Below the pieces are notes generated by a model that ran no database searches, was not told the origin of the DNA, and was given only the letters and a program-made list of their open reading frames with translations. A stretch of 64,000 bases of DNA, taken from positions 1 through 64,000 of the forward strand of contig NZ_JBGUAZ010000004.1 of the NCBI RefSeq assembly GCF_041821085.1. The letters run 5' to 3'. A program made the translations under genes and the position numbers. Every line of letters begins with the position of its first letter. Positions within the stretch are counted from its first letter, which is position 1. This document shows positions 34,087-43,684 of the stretch, piece by piece. Origin of the DNA: Natrinema sp. HArc-T2. GTDB taxonomy: Archaea > Halobacteriota > Halobacteria > Halobacteriales > Natrialbaceae.

Positions 34087-34692
34087 ATGACCGATACGGA
34101 TTCCGAGACCAGTACCGACCCGACCCTCGACGACGACGCGATGGACCGATTCCCGGTTCCCGAATTCGAGGACCTCCCTGCGGACCTTCAGGAGCGGATC
34201 TCGGAGGAAACCGAGAGCGCCGGCTTCACGCCGAACGTGTTCTCGGCGTTCGCGTACAAACCATCTCACTTCCGGGCCTTCTTCGAGTATCACGACGCGC
34301 TCGTCGAGGACACTGCCTTAGCGCGCGAGGAGATCGAGATGATCGTCGTCGCCGTCTCTGGCGTCAATCACTGTTACTACTGCAACGTCTCCCACGGCGC
34401 GCTCGTCCGTCTCTACGGCGATGATCCGACGCTTGCAGACCAGTTGATCGCGAACTATCGAACCGCAGACATCAACGAGGCCCACCGGACGATGCTCGAC
34501 GTCGCCGTCAAACTCACCGAGCGCCCGACCGAGGTCGAACCCGCGGATCTCGAGGCGCTGCGCGAGGCTGGCTTCAGCGAGGAAGCGATCTGGGACATCG
34601 GGGCCGTCACCGCCTTCTACAACCTCAGCAATCGGATGGCGATGTTCGCGGAGATGCGCCCGAACGACGAGTTCCACACGCTCGGTCGGTAA
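34087..34692 (+). CDS. AhpD-like/carboxymuconolactone decarboxylase family peroxidase-related protein
   Basis: 201 aa. The redox centre EEIEMIVVAVSGVNHCYYCNVSHGALV has the CxxC plus downstream His arrangement of AhpD-like alkylhydroperoxidase domains. The C-terminus (DIGAVTAFYNLSNRMAMFAEMRPNDEFH) is typical of the peroxidase-related subgroup. Likely a cytoplasmic antioxidant or disulfide protein; partner reductase unknown. The N-terminal 20 residues are acidic and low complexity. Converges on gltB. Confidence 0.88.
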   Translation: MTDTDSETSTDPTLDDDAMDRFPVPEFEDLPADLQERISEETESAGFTPNVFSAFAYKPSHFRAFFEYHDALVEDTALAREEIEMIVVAVSGVNHCYYCNVSHGALVRLYGDDPTLADQLIANYRTADINEAHRTMLDVAVKLTERPTEVEPADLEALREAGFSEEAIWDIGAVTAFYNLSNRMAMFAEMRPNDEFHTLGR

Positions 34693-34707
34693 CTCGATCC
34701 CACACGC

Positions 34708-37700
34708 TTAGTCGTCGCTCGCCGCGAAACTGGCCGACTCGGCCGCGAGGTCTGCCTCGGGGACACCGGGCAGTTCGTTGCGGACGTCGTCCGATCCCTG
34801 CTCGGAGATGGCCTCCGCGTAGGCTTCGGGCATGACCTTCACGAACGCCTCGAGCGTGCGCTCCCACTCGTCGAGTAGCTGTTGCCCGCGCTCGGAGCCG
34901 GTATAGGCGACGTGGTTTTCGACCAGTCGTCGCAGCATCTGCTCGTCTTTTTCCTCTAAGTCGTCGTGCAGCGAGACCATGCCGGTGTTGGCCTTCGCCT
35001 TGAACTCGTCGTCGGGATCGTAGACGTAGGCGACGCCCCCGGACATACCGGCCGCGAAGTTCGTCCCGGTGTCGCCGAGGACGGCGACGACGCCGCCGGT
35101 CATGTACTCACAGCCGTGGTCGCCGACGCCCTCGACGACGGCCTTCGCGCCGGAGTTGCGCACTGCGAAGCGCTCGCCAGCGACGCCGTTGACGTACAGT
35201 TGGCCGTCGGTCGCGCCGTAGAGTGCGACGTTGCCGATCGCGACGTTCTCGGTCGGATCGTAGGCGGCGGTCTCGGGCGTGCGGATCGTCAGTTTGCCAC
35301 CCGAGAGGCCCTTGCCGACGTAGTCGTTTGCGCTGCCGTCGAGATGCATCGAGACGCCGCTTGCCAGGAACGCGCCGAAGCTCTGGCCGGCTGTCCCCTC
35401 GAGATCGACGGTAATCGTGTCCTCGGGGAGGCCGGGTTCGCCGTAGCGGTCGGTGATCCGGTTCGAGAGCATCGCGCCGACAGTGCGGTCGACGTTCGTG
35501 ACTTCGGTCTCGAGGGCGACCGGCTCTTGGTCCTCGATGGCGTCAGCTGCCGCCTCGATGAAGTCGCGATCGAGTTGGTCCTCGAGTTCGTGGTCCTGTT
35601 CGCGGAGCTTCCGGCGGACCTCGCTGCCGGGGTCGGCCAGCACCGCCGAGAGATCGACGTTGCGGGCCTTCGGGTGGTCGACGTCGTCGCGCTGTGCGAG
35701 CACGTCGACGTGTCCGATCATCTCGTCGAGCGTCTCGAAGCCGAGGTCGGCCATGAGTTCGCGCAGTTCCTGCGCGATGAAGGTCATGTAATTGATGACG
35801 TGTTCGGGTTCGCCGGGGAAGCGCTTGCGCAGGTCTTCGCGCTGGGTGGCGACGCCGACCGGGCAGGTGTTGTTGTGACACTGCCGGGCCATCACACAGC
35901 CCGAGGTCACGAGGCTGGCAGTCCCGAAGACGTACTCCTCGGCACCCAGCAGGGCGGCGACGGCCACGTCGCGGCCGGTCTTCATGCCGCCGTCGGCCGA
36001 GACACGGATGCGGTCGCGCAGCCCGGTCTGACAGAGCATCTGGTTGGCTTCGGCCAGCCCGAGTTCCCAGGGCAGACCGGCGTTCTTGATCGAGGTGCGC
36101 GGCGACGCACCCGTCCCGCCGGAGTGGCCCGAGATGTGGACCACGTCGGCGTTTGCCTTCGCGACGCCGGCTGCAACCGTACCGATGCCGGCCTCGGAGA
36201 CGAGTTTGACGTTGATGTCGGCTTCCTCGTTCGCTGCTTTGAGGTCGAAGATCAGCTGTTTGAGGTCTTCGATCGAGTAGATGTCGTGCAGTGGCGGCGG
36301 CGAGATGAGCCCGACGCCCGGCGTCGACTTGCGGACGTGGGCGATCATCTCGTTGACCTTCTCGCCGGGGAGGTGGCCGCCCTCACCGGGCTTGGAGCCC
36401 TGGGCCATCTTGATCTGGAGCTCGTCGGCACTCGAGAGGTACGTCGACGTAACCCCGAAGCGACCCGAAGCCACCTGCTTGACGTTGCACTCCTTTTCGG
36501 TGCCGAAGCGTTCCGGCGGCTCGCCGCCCTCGCCCGAGTTGGACTTGCCGCCGATGCGGTTCATCGCGATCGAGTTGTTCTCGTGGGCCTCCGGAGACAG
36601 GCTCCCGAGACTCATCGCGGCGGTCGAGAACCGCTGGACGATGTCCTTGATCGGCTCGACGTCTTCGATTGGCACCGGGTCCCGGTCGGAATCGAACTCG
36701 AGGAGCCCGCGCAGGGTCTGGAGGTTCTGTTGCTGGTCGTTGATCTGGTCGGCGAAGTCACCGTAGCGCTCGTAGTCGTTCGAGCGGACGGCCTGCTGGA
36801 GCGCGCCGACGGTCTGTGGGTTCCACTGGTGGTGGATTCCCTCCGAGCGGTGTTCGAACTCGCCGTGGCGGTCGAGGTCGGCTTCGTCGCCGTCGTCGAA
36901 CGCGGTCGCGTGTCGCTCGCGGAGGTCTTCCTCGATCTCGGCGAGGCCGATCCCTTCGGTGCGGTTTTCGGTGCCCTCGAAGTACTCCGCGACGAGGTCG
37001 GAGTCGAGACCGACGGCCTCGAAGATCTGCGCACCCTGGTAGCTCTCGACCGTCGAGATCCCCATCTTGGCCATGATCTTCAGCAGGCCGTCCTCAAGCG
37101 CGCCAACGTAGGCGTCGATCGCCGTTTCGGTGGCAGCGCCGTCGGGACCGGCGGTGATGTCCTCGATCGTCTGGTAGGCCAGGTACGGGTTGACCGCGCC
37201 AGCACCGTACCCGACCAGCGTCGCGAAGTGGTGGACGGTGCGCGGATCGGCGGACTCGACGACGAGGCCGACGTGGTTTCGAAGGCCGTTGCGCACGAGA
37301 TGGTGATGGACCGCGCCGGTCGCCAGCAGACTTGGGATCGCGAGCCGATCCGCGTCGACGCCCCGGTCCGAGAGGACGATCACGTCGTGGCCGTCCTGGA
37401 TGGCATCGACCGTGTCCGCGCGGACGCGTTCGATCGCCGCCTCGAGGTCGTCGCCGAGGTCCTCGCTCGCAGGCTCGTAGGTGATGTCGATCGTCGCGGC
37501 CGTAATGTCGTTGGCCGAGCAGTCGCGGATGGACGCGAGTTCGGCGTCAGTGAGAATTGGCGAGTCGAGCACGAGCTGGCGAGCGTGTGCGGGCGACTCG
37601 TCGAGGAGGTTGCGCTGGAAGCCCAGCCGCGACTCCATCGAGGTGACCAGTTCCTCGCGGATGTAGTCGAGCGGCGGGTTCGTGACCTGGGCGAACAGCT

Positions 37701-39261
37701 GTTTGAAGTAGGAGAACAGCGGGCGGTTGAACTCCGTCAAAACGGATAGCGGCGTGTCGTCACCCATCGAGCCGACGGGGTCTTTCCCCTTCTTCATCAT
37801 CGGCTCGATCAGGTTCTCGAGTTCGTCGTGGGTGTAGCCGAAGGCGGCCTGGTGGTCGCGCAGGCCGTCGACGGCCTCCCGGGGCGTGCGGTCGTCCGTG
37901 CGCTGGATGTCGTCGAGGTGGACCTGTTCCTGAGCGACCCATTCGCCGTAACGGTCGTCAGTCAAGTCCTCGAAGACCTCCTCGTCGGGGATGACGCGTC
38001 CCTCGTTCGGGTCGGCGAGGAACAGCTGGCCGGGCTTGAGGCGGCCGCGCTCTTCGATCTCCGACGGCCCGGTCTCGAGTGCGCCGGCCTCGCTGGCCAT
38101 GATCAGGCGGTTGTCGGTAGTCACGTCGTACCGGCAGGGTCGCAGCCCGTTACGATCGAGCACGGCACCGACGCGTTCGCCGTCGGTCGCTGCGACGAGT
38201 GCGGGGCCGTCCCACGGCTCGACGAGCGAGGCGTGGAAGTCGTACCAGTCCTTGCGGTCTGCGTCCATCGAGTCGTCGCCGCGCCAAGCCTCGGGAACGA
38301 GCATCCGCAGCGCGTGCTCTAAGTCCCGGCCGTCCTGCATCAGCAGTTCGAGCGCGTTGTCGACGCTCGCGGTGTCCGATTGGTCGGGGTCGTCGATTAT
38401 CGGCTTGACCGCCTCGAGATCCTCGAGCACGTCGCTCTCGAGGTCGGTCTCGCGAGCGCGCATCCAGTTGATGTTACCCTGAATGGTGTTGAACTCGCCG
38501 TTGTGGATGATGTTCCGGTAGGGATGGGCGAGGTGCCAGGCGCCGAGCGTGTTCGTCGAGAACCGCTCGTGGACCATCGCGAACGTCGAGTCCATCCGTT
38601 CGTCGGTCAGGTCGGGGTAGTAAGACGGAACCTGCTCGCCTTTCAGCAGTCCCTTGTAGACAACGGTATCCGAATCGAGAGAAACGACGTAGAAGCGCTC
38701 TTTGTTCTCGATATCGGCCGTTTCGACTTCGTTCTCGAGAGCCCGTCGAGCGACGTAGAGTCGGCGGTCGAAGTCGTCACCGGAGATGTCGTCCTCGGGT
38801 GAGACGACGACCTGCCAGACGTCCGGCTCGGAGTCAACGGCAGTCTTCCCGAGGTCGTCGTTGTTCGTCGGGACATCTCGCCACTCGAGAACCGAGAGAT
38901 CGTAGGTATCGAAGGTCTCCTCGACGAGCGAGATGAGCGCCTCGCGGGCTGTCTCGTCCTGTGGGAGAAAGAGCGAGCCGACGGCGTAGGTATCCGGAAG
39001 CTCAGCCTCGAGAACGGCCCGGAAGAACGAATCGGGCGTCTGGAGCATGATACCGGCCCCGTCGCCGGTGTTTTTCTCCGCACCGGTCGTGCCGCGATGT
39101 TCGAGATTTCGAAGCAACTCGAGGCCGTCGGCGACGACGTCGTGGCCGCCGTCTCCGTCGAGGTCCATGACGACGCCGACGCCGCAGTTCGACCGCGCGT
39201 CCATGGGGTCGGCGAGCCCCTGGGAACGCCCAGTCGATGGCGCGAGATGTGGCTGTGACAT
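34708..39261 (-). CDS. gltB: Glutamate synthase large subunit (GOGAT)
   Basis: 1517-aa enzyme converting 2-oxoglutarate and glutamine to two glutamates. The N-terminal class II amidotransferase domain has its nucleophile in RSNCGVGVVMD (Cys26 from this start). The central domain, the FMN-barrel synthase domain (NSGEGGEPPERFG, GISGHSGGTGASP-type loop HISGHSGGTGASPRTS), the Fe-S cysteines in GCVMARQCHNNTCPVGVATQ, and the C-terminal GXGXG helix domain follow. A TATA box at 39283-39290 lies 26 nt before ATG 39261; the earlier ATG at 39279 would be upstream of transcription start. No small subunit gene is adjacent, so it may use ferredoxin. Confidence 0.95.
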   Translation of the reverse strand: MSQPHLAPSTGRSQGLADPMDARSNCGVGVVMDLDGDGGHDVVADGLELLRNLEHRGTTGAEKNTGDGAGIMLQTPDSFFRAVLEAELPDTYAVGSLFLPQDETAREALISLVEETFDTYDLSVLEWRDVPTNNDDLGKTAVDSEPDVWQVVVSPEDDISGDDFDRRLYVARRALENEVETADIENKERFYVVSLDSDTVVYKGLLKGEQVPSYYPDLTDERMDSTFAMVHERFSTNTLGAWHLAHPYRNIIHNGEFNTIQGNINWMRARETDLESDVLEDLEAVKPIIDDPDQSDTASVDNALELLMQDGRDLEHALRMLVPEAWRGDDSMDADRKDWYDFHASLVEPWDGPALVAATDGERVGAVLDRNGLRPCRYDVTTDNRLIMASEAGALETGPSEIEERGRLKPGQLFLADPNEGRVIPDEEVFEDLTDDRYGEWVAQEQVHLDDIQRTDDRTPREAVDGLRDHQAAFGYTHDELENLIEPMMKKGKDPVGSMGDDTPLSVLTEFNRPLFSYFKQLFAQVTNPPLDYIREELVTSMESRLGFQRNLLDESPAHARQLVLDSPILTDAELASIRDCSANDITAATIDITYEPASEDLGDDLEAAIERVRADTVDAIQDGHDVIVLSDRGVDADRLAIPSLLATGAVHHHLVRNGLRNHVGLVVESADPRTVHHFATLVGYGAGAVNPYLAYQTIEDITAGPDGAATETAIDAYVGALEDGLLKIMAKMGISTVESYQGAQIFEAVGLDSDLVAEYFEGTENRTEGIGLAEIEEDLRERHATAFDDGDEADLDRHGEFEHRSEGIHHQWNPQTVGALQQAVRSNDYERYGDFADQINDQQQNLQTLRGLLEFDSDRDPVPIEDVEPIKDIVQRFSTAAMSLGSLSPEAHENNSIAMNRIGGKSNSGEGGEPPERFGTEKECNVKQVASGRFGVTSTYLSSADELQIKMAQGSKPGEGGHLPGEKVNEMIAHVRKSTPGVGLISPPPLHDIYSIEDLKQLIFDLKAANEEADINVKLVSEAGIGTVAAGVAKANADVVHISGHSGGTGASPRTSIKNAGLPWELGLAEANQMLCQTGLRDRIRVSADGGMKTGRDVAVAALLGAEEYVFGTASLVTSGCVMARQCHNNTCPVGVATQREDLRKRFPGEPEHVINYMTFIAQELRELMADLGFETLDEMIGHVDVLAQRDDVDHPKARNVDLSAVLADPGSEVRRKLREQDHELEDQLDRDFIEAAADAIEDQEPVALETEVTNVDRTVGAMLSNRITDRYGEPGLPEDTITVDLEGTAGQSFGAFLASGVSMHLDGSANDYVGKGLSGGKLTIRTPETAAYDPTENVAIGNVALYGATDGQLYVNGVAGERFAVRNSGAKAVVEGVGDHGCEYMTGGVVAVLGDTGTNFAAGMSGGVAYVYDPDDEFKAKANTGMVSLHDDLEEKDEQMLRRLVENHVAYTGSERGQQLLDEWERTLEAFVKVMPEAYAEAISEQGSDDVRNELPGVPEADLAAESASFAASDD

Positions 39262-39282
39262 ACACAGTCGTAGCGTCATCAG

Positions 39283-39290
39283 CTATAAGA
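39283..39290 (-). promoter_or_regulatory. TATA box of gltB
   Basis: TCTTATAG on the minus strand, about 26 nt upstream of the preferred start 39261. It decides against the annotated-style start at 39279. Confidence 0.62.
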
Positions 39291-39310
39291 GGCTAATCCA
39301 TTATGACTAA

Positions 39311-39360
39311 GTGTATTATATACACATATAAATTAATATAAGGTGATTGTAGCCACCTTA
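39311..39360. promoter_or_regulatory. Two palindromes upstream of gltB promoter
   Basis: GTGTATTATATACAC (39311-39325) is a perfect palindrome with a 5-bp centre. TAAGGTG / CACCTTA (39339-39345 and 39354-39360) is a second with an 8-bp spacer. Both lie 20-75 bp upstream of the gltB TATA box in an unusually AT-rich tract. Nitrogen-responsive control is an inference. Confidence 0.5.
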
Positions 39361-39602
39361 TAGAGATGACGTGCGTGTAGAAGTCACGGTCGACTGGCAT
39401 GGCCACGGCTGGAGACACTCCGAACTACCCGTCGAAGCCGTCACGCGAGAATCGTCCGCTCGAACCCCCTCCGGAAAGCGATGTTTCCGGCAGCGGGGTT
39501 ACTGTGTCAGAGGCACGTAGTGTTCACCCACCAGAGTGAACACCACACAAATCTAGTCATTCGCCCCCGGTAAGCAATATGGGGCTAAAGACTTAGGTCC
39601 GA
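39361..39602. other. Intergenic region with an inverted repeat
   Basis: No gene seen. An inverted repeat GTGTTCAC-N8-GTGAACAC occupies 39520-39543, with perfect 8-bp arms. It lies about 60 bp before a short forward open frame and could be its operator. Confidence 0.45.
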
Positions 39603-39716
39603 ATGACAACGAAACACATGATCAGTCGGGGCCGCCCCGCAGTGATTACGACCGGAGCTGTCACTGATGTGTTGTTTTGGGGTGGTGTCGGCTCGAGTAC
39701 CGACAGCGAACGCTGA
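39603..39716 (+). CDS. Possible 37-aa small protein
   Basis: Open frame MTTKHMISRGRPAVITTGAV followed by TDVLFWGGVGSS and a short polar tail. Its TGA coincides with the left end of palindromic copy F, as for several confirmed genes in this window, which is the main reason to take it seriously. No TATA box at the ideal distance was identified and no family recognised. Confidence 0.32.
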   Translation: MTTKHMISRGRPAVITTGAVTDVLFWGGVGSSTDSER

Positions 39717-39795
39717 CGCTACTGTCAGTCATTTCCGGTGCAACCGCAGGACGGTCGCGGTTGCACCGGTAACTCGTTACAGCAGACCGTATCAG
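39712..39795. repeat. 85-bp palindromic element, copy F
   Basis: Left arm CTGACGCTACTGTCAGTCATT, inner perfect stem CCGGTGCAACCGC / GCGGTTGCACCGG, right arm TTACAGCAGACCGTATCAG. It lies between the 3' end of proS and a small open frame. Confidence 0.83.
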
Positions 39796-39872
39796 CCCCT
39801 CAACTCGGTCTCGAAAACCGACAAGCTACGACTCGAAACTCCGCAGTTGGGACACCCGAAACTGGGGCCCGA

Positions 39873-41354
39873 TCAGTACGACTTCGCGAAGTACGCGATT
39901 TCGTCTGCGGGATCGCCACAGACGCCACACTCGTCGACCTCGGGTTCGGGGACCTCACCCGCTGTCGTCCCGCCCTCGTCGGTCAGCGGCTGCATGACGA
40001 TCTCGGCGGCGATCTTCTCTTTGATAGCCTCCTCGCAGGCTTCGTCGCCACACCACGGCGTCTTCACGTAGCCGCCGTGTTTGCCGATCGTCCCGAGAAT
40101 GTCCTCCGGACTGTGGGCCTCGCGGACGTTTTCGTCCAGGTTCTCCGCGGCCGCCTCGTAGAGTTTGTCGTAGATCTCCTCGAGATGCGTGTCGACGGCG
40201 TCGACGATCTCGGCGCGATCCTCGACGGTTTCCTCGTTGTCCGGGCGGTGGACCAGTGTGACCTCCTCGTCTTCGACCTCGTAGGGGCCGATCTCGAGTC
40301 GCAGCGGAACCCCGTTGAGTTCGTGTTCGTTGAACTTGAAGCCGGGGTTGCGCTCGTCGCGGTCGTCGAGTTCGACGCGGAAGCCGGCTTCTTCGAGGTC
40401 GGCGGCGATGTTCTCGGAGTACTCGAGGACGTCGTCTTTGGTGTCTTCCTGCCAGATGGGGACAATGACGACCTGGGTGGGTGCGACCGTCGGCGGGAGC
40501 ACGAGCCCCTGATCGTCGGAGTGGGTCATGATGAGCGCGCCGAGTGCACGCCAGGAGAGGCCCCACGAGGTGGTGTAGGCCGTCTGTTCGTCCTCGTTTT
40601 CGTCGGCGAACGTGATGTCGAACGCCTCGGCGAAGCTCTGGCCGAGGTTGTGGCTGGTCGCGCCCTGAACGGACTTGCCGTCGGGCATCAGCGCCTCGAC
40701 GGTCGTCGTGGTATCCGCACCGGGGAACTTGTCGTGTTCGGGCTTTTTCCCGCGCAGGACCGGAATCGCGAGCACGTCCTCATAGACCTTTTCGTACTGG
40801 CCCAGCCGGGTCCAGACCTCCTCCCACGCACCTTCGTCGCTCGCGTGGGCGGTGTGGCCTTCCTGCCACATGAACTCCTTCGTCCGGAAGAAGGGCTTGG
40901 TCTCAGTGGCCTCCCACCGGACGACCGAACACCACTGGTTGAGCCGCATCGGCAGGTCGCGGTGGCTGCGGGTCCAGTCGGCCATGAACGGCGCGATGAT
41001 CGACTCACTGGTTGGTCGGACGGCGAGGCGCTCCTCGAGTTCGTCGTGACCGCCCTGGGTCACCCACGCGACTTCGGGGTCGAATCCTTCGACGATGTCC
41101 TTTTCCCGCTCGAGGAAGCTCTCGGGGATGAACATCGGGAAGTAGACGTTGTCGACGCCGGTCTCTTTGAACCAGCCGTCGAGGGCATCCTGGATGGCCT
41201 CCCAGAGGGCGTAGCCGCGGGGCTTCGTAACGATGAATCCGCCCATCGGCGCGTAGTCCGCGAGGCCGGCCTTCTGGACGACCTCGGCGTACCACTCGCC
41301 GGGCTTGTGCGATTTCGACTCGGTGATCCCGAGTTCCTGACTCTCGTCGCTCAT
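39873..41354 (-). CDS. proS: Prolyl-tRNA synthetase
   Basis: 493-aa class II synthetase of the archaeal/eukaryotic type. Motif 1 region LWEAIQDALDGWFKETGVDNVYFPMFIP, motif 2 (FRTKEFMWQEGHTAH), the anticodon-binding domain, and the C-terminal zinc-like domain (WCGDEACEEAIKEK .. DECGVCGDPADEIAYFAKSY) with its characteristic terminal Tyr. TATA-like GGTTTAAGCC at about 41380-41390 supports a leaderless ATG at 41354. Monocistronic. Confidence 0.97.
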   Translation of the reverse strand: MSDESQELGITESKSHKPGEWYAEVVQKAGLADYAPMGGFIVTKPRGYALWEAIQDALDGWFKETGVDNVYFPMFIPESFLEREKDIVEGFDPEVAWVTQGGHDELEERLAVRPTSESIIAPFMADWTRSHRDLPMRLNQWCSVVRWEATETKPFFRTKEFMWQEGHTAHASDEGAWEEVWTRLGQYEKVYEDVLAIPVLRGKKPEHDKFPGADTTTTVEALMPDGKSVQGATSHNLGQSFAEAFDITFADENEDEQTAYTTSWGLSWRALGALIMTHSDDQGLVLPPTVAPTQVVIVPIWQEDTKDDVLEYSENIAADLEEAGFRVELDDRDERNPGFKFNEHELNGVPLRLEIGPYEVEDEEVTLVHRPDNEETVEDRAEIVDAVDTHLEEIYDKLYEAAAENLDENVREAHSPEDILGTIGKHGGYVKTPWCGDEACEEAIKEKIAAEIVMQPLTDEGGTTAGEVPEPEVDECGVCGDPADEIAYFAKSY

Positions 41355-41414
41355 TGTGTCGATATGCAGGCAGCGCAGGCTTAAACCATGCGAAGGCCAC
41401 CTGTGACTGGGCGA

Positions 41415-41870
41415 CTAGTCGCGATCGACGTCAGCGGCGCGTTCGCGCAACTGGCGCTTCTGCTGGCGTTCGGTGACGTGATCGATGCCGTCCGCTAGTT
41501 CGTCTCTGACCTCGCGTTCGAAGGCATCGACGTCATCGAGGAACTCGTCGGAGAACTCCTCGACGAGTTCGAACGTCCACTGGTCGCTGATCGCGCCCGC
41601 CGGGAGATGGTCGTCGCGGAGGTCGTTCGCCCACGCCTCGTGGCCGGCTTCGCGAAGACTGTCCTCGGCGTCGCCCAGTCGGTCCATTGCGTGGCCGAGT
41701 TGGTGGTGAAACTCGAGCAACGTCCCGTAGGCCCGGTGGACGTGCTCGATACTCAACTGGAGGTCGTGAAGCGACGCTTGCTCGGCCTCGCTCAGGTCGA
41801 GGTCGTCGAGGTCGGGGGCCGTCTCGGGGCCGCCGTTCGGATTGGAGTCAGTCACGCGGACGAAGACCAC
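41415..41870 (-). CDS. Conserved haloarchaeal hypothetical, helical
   Basis: 151 aa (or 146 from a GTG at 41855). Highly acidic and almost all helical, with a His-rich central helix HVHRAYGTLLEFHHQLGHAMDRL suggestive of metal or partner binding. The C-terminal basic stretch ERQQKRQLRERAADV may be a coiled coil. No domain recognised. Lies between proS and the beta-CASP nuclease, all on the minus strand. Confidence 0.7.
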   Translation of the reverse strand: MVFVRVTDSNPNGGPETAPDLDDLDLSEAEQASLHDLQLSIEHVHRAYGTLLEFHHQLGHAMDRLGDAEDSLREAGHEAWANDLRDDHLPAGAISDQWTFELVEEFSDEFLDDVDAFEREVRDELADGIDHVTERQQKRQLRERAADVDRD

Positions 41871-41937
41871 GACTCGAGGGAAAATCCTGACCGTTGAACG
41901 TGCCGGATCGACGGACGGGTCGGATCGCGCTGTCTAC

Positions 41938-43176
41938 TCAGACAGTGAGTCGCTCGCCCAATTCGGGCGCCGTCGCGTCGTAGCCGTCCGCGCGCAGTTC
42001 CGCGGCGAACGCCTCGCAGCGATCGCCGTGGTTGACCAGGATCGGGGTGTCGGTGTAGGACTCGATGAACGACTGAAGCCCCGCGCGATCCGCGTGCGCA
42101 GAGAAATCATATTGCTCGACCTGTGCGCTGACCCGCATCACGCGACCGTCGAGTTCGGCGCTGCCGGTCTCGAGGAGGTCGCGACCAGGTGTCCCCTCGA
42201 CTTGGTAGCCGGTCATGGCGATCTTGTTCGTCGGGTGTGTGCGGATCGCGGGCACGTAGGTCATCGCGGGCCCGCCGTGGAGCATCCCGCTGGTGGTGAC
42301 GATCACGGTGTTTTGTTCCGCGATCCGCCTGCGTTGGCCGTCGCGACCGTCGACGAACCGGGCGTTGCCTTTCGCCCGGCGCAGGAGGCCAGGGTCGCGC
42401 AGGAAGTCCCGGTTTTCGTCCCGAAGGAAGAGTTCCGTGACGCGTTTGCCCATCCCGTCGACGTAACACTCGAGGTCGTATTCCTCGCAGAGACAGAGCA
42501 CCTCCTGGGTGCGACCGATGCCAAACGCGGGCACGACGACGGTGCCACCCTCCCAGATCGTGGTCCGCAGACTCTCGGCAAACTCGCGTTCGATCTGTTC
42601 GCGTGGCGGTCGCGTGACGTCCGAGTACGTGCTCTCACAGAGGACGGCGTCGGCTTCGGGCCGGGCGGTGGTGCCGTCGAGCAATCGCTGTTCGTCGGTG
42701 TGAAAGTCGCCGGTATAGAGCAGGCGGGTGTCACCGTCGTCGACGAGGACGTGCGCACTGCCCGGCACATGGCCGGCGTCGAAGAACGTAATCTCGTAGC
42801 CCGCGACTTCGAAGGGGTCGCGGTAGCCGTGGGTCTCCGAGACTTCCGCGACGCGTGCGAGTTCCGCCTCGGTAAACGGACAGTCGTAGCTCCCACCGTG
42901 GAGTTTCAGCGTGTCGCGGGCCAGCACCATCGTGAGGTCATACGTCGGCGGCGTCCAGTGAATCGAGGGGCGCGCGTCGCCCGACAGGAGCGTCGGGACG
43001 GAGCCGACGTGGTCGAGGTGGCCGTGGCTGACGACGACGGCCTCGGGCTCGACGTCGCCGATCGGAAACGCCGGCGGGTTTCCCGAATCCATCCCAAAAT
43101 CGAGCACGAGCGTGTCGTCGATACAAATCGCGCTCCGACCAATCTCTCGTGCGCCACCTAGCAACTGGACGTCCAT
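41938..43176 (-). CDS. MBL-fold/beta-CASP RNA exonuclease (aCPSF2/RNase J-like)
   Basis: 412 aa. Metallo-beta-lactamase motifs SHGHLDHVGS, DAGHVPGSA and YTGDF; beta-CASP segment with VPAFGIGRTQEVL, TSGMLHGGP and the C-terminal SAHADRAGLQSFI; last motif ILVNHGD. No N-terminal KH domains, so it is the aCPSF2 rather than aCPSF1 type. Expected to act in mRNA turnover or 3'-end trimming with zinc. ATG 43176 (MDVQLLGGAREIG) is preferred over 43212. Confidence 0.9.
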   Translation of the reverse strand: MDVQLLGGAREIGRSAICIDDTLVLDFGMDSGNPPAFPIGDVEPEAVVVSHGHLDHVGSVPTLLSGDARPSIHWTPPTYDLTMVLARDTLKLHGGSYDCPFTEAELARVAEVSETHGYRDPFEVAGYEITFFDAGHVPGSAHVLVDDGDTRLLYTGDFHTDEQRLLDGTTARPEADAVLCESTYSDVTRPPREQIEREFAESLRTTIWEGGTVVVPAFGIGRTQEVLCLCEEYDLECYVDGMGKRVTELFLRDENRDFLRDPGLLRRAKGNARFVDGRDGQRRRIAEQNTVIVTTSGMLHGGPAMTYVPAIRTHPTNKIAMTGYQVEGTPGRDLLETGSAELDGRVMRVSAQVEQYDFSAHADRAGLQSFIESYTDTPILVNHGDRCEAFAAELRADGYDATAPELGERLTV

Positions 43177-43286
43177 GACGACCGAGTTGGGCCTCGATCG
43201 GTTTGCCTCCATTGGTTCCGGACGCAGAGCTCACAGAACTCGAGGCTGAGCGTCGGCGTCCCAGATCAGGCGTGTAGACGACGCAG

Positions 43287-43631
43287 TCAGGAACTGTTCG
43301 AGCGACGGTCGTCCGCACTGGCCGTCAGGGCAGCAGTTCGCTCGGTCAATCCGATGAGATAGACATCGAGCAGACAGACGAGGACGATCGCAAGCGGCAC
43401 GGCCACATCGACGTAGCTCACCGCGTCGAACTGCAGTGCCGTCACGACGAACGGCTCGTCCGGATCGAGCGCACCCGGCAGCGAGCGGGCACTCAGAAAC
43501 GCGAGCGCGAGCACATAGCAGCCGAACCAGATCGCGCCGCGTTTCCACCGTCCGAGATAACAGTGGCCGAGGCCGGCGACCAGCGCCGAAAGCGGATACG
43601 CCGGCCAGACCGGTCGCGACAGGTCACTCAT
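43287..43631 (-). CDS. Small integral membrane protein
   Basis: 114 aa with three helices: PAYPLSALVAGLGHCYLGRW, GAIWFGCYVLALAFLSA and VDVAVPLAIVLVCLLDVYLIGL. The GLGHCYLGRWKRG signature resembles TM2/DUF5683-like membrane proteins. No function known. A degenerate string near the 3' end (CCGTCAGGGCAGCAGTT) resembles the sequence before palindromic copy C, but lies in coding sequence. Confidence 0.72.
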   Translation of the reverse strand: MSDLSRPVWPAYPLSALVAGLGHCYLGRWKRGAIWFGCYVLALAFLSARSLPGALDPDEPFVVTALQFDAVSYVDVAVPLAIVLVCLLDVYLIGLTERTAALTASADDRRSNSS

Positions 43632-43684
43632 TACTCGGCCCTATGCCGTGGAAGACAATCGGTGTTATCCTTCCTCTCTACCCG

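Noticed and set aside
43317-43340. CCGTCAGGGCAGCAGTT, similar to the sequence before palindromic copy C
   Set aside because: Lies inside a coding sequence and lacks inverted ends; treated as chance similarity.
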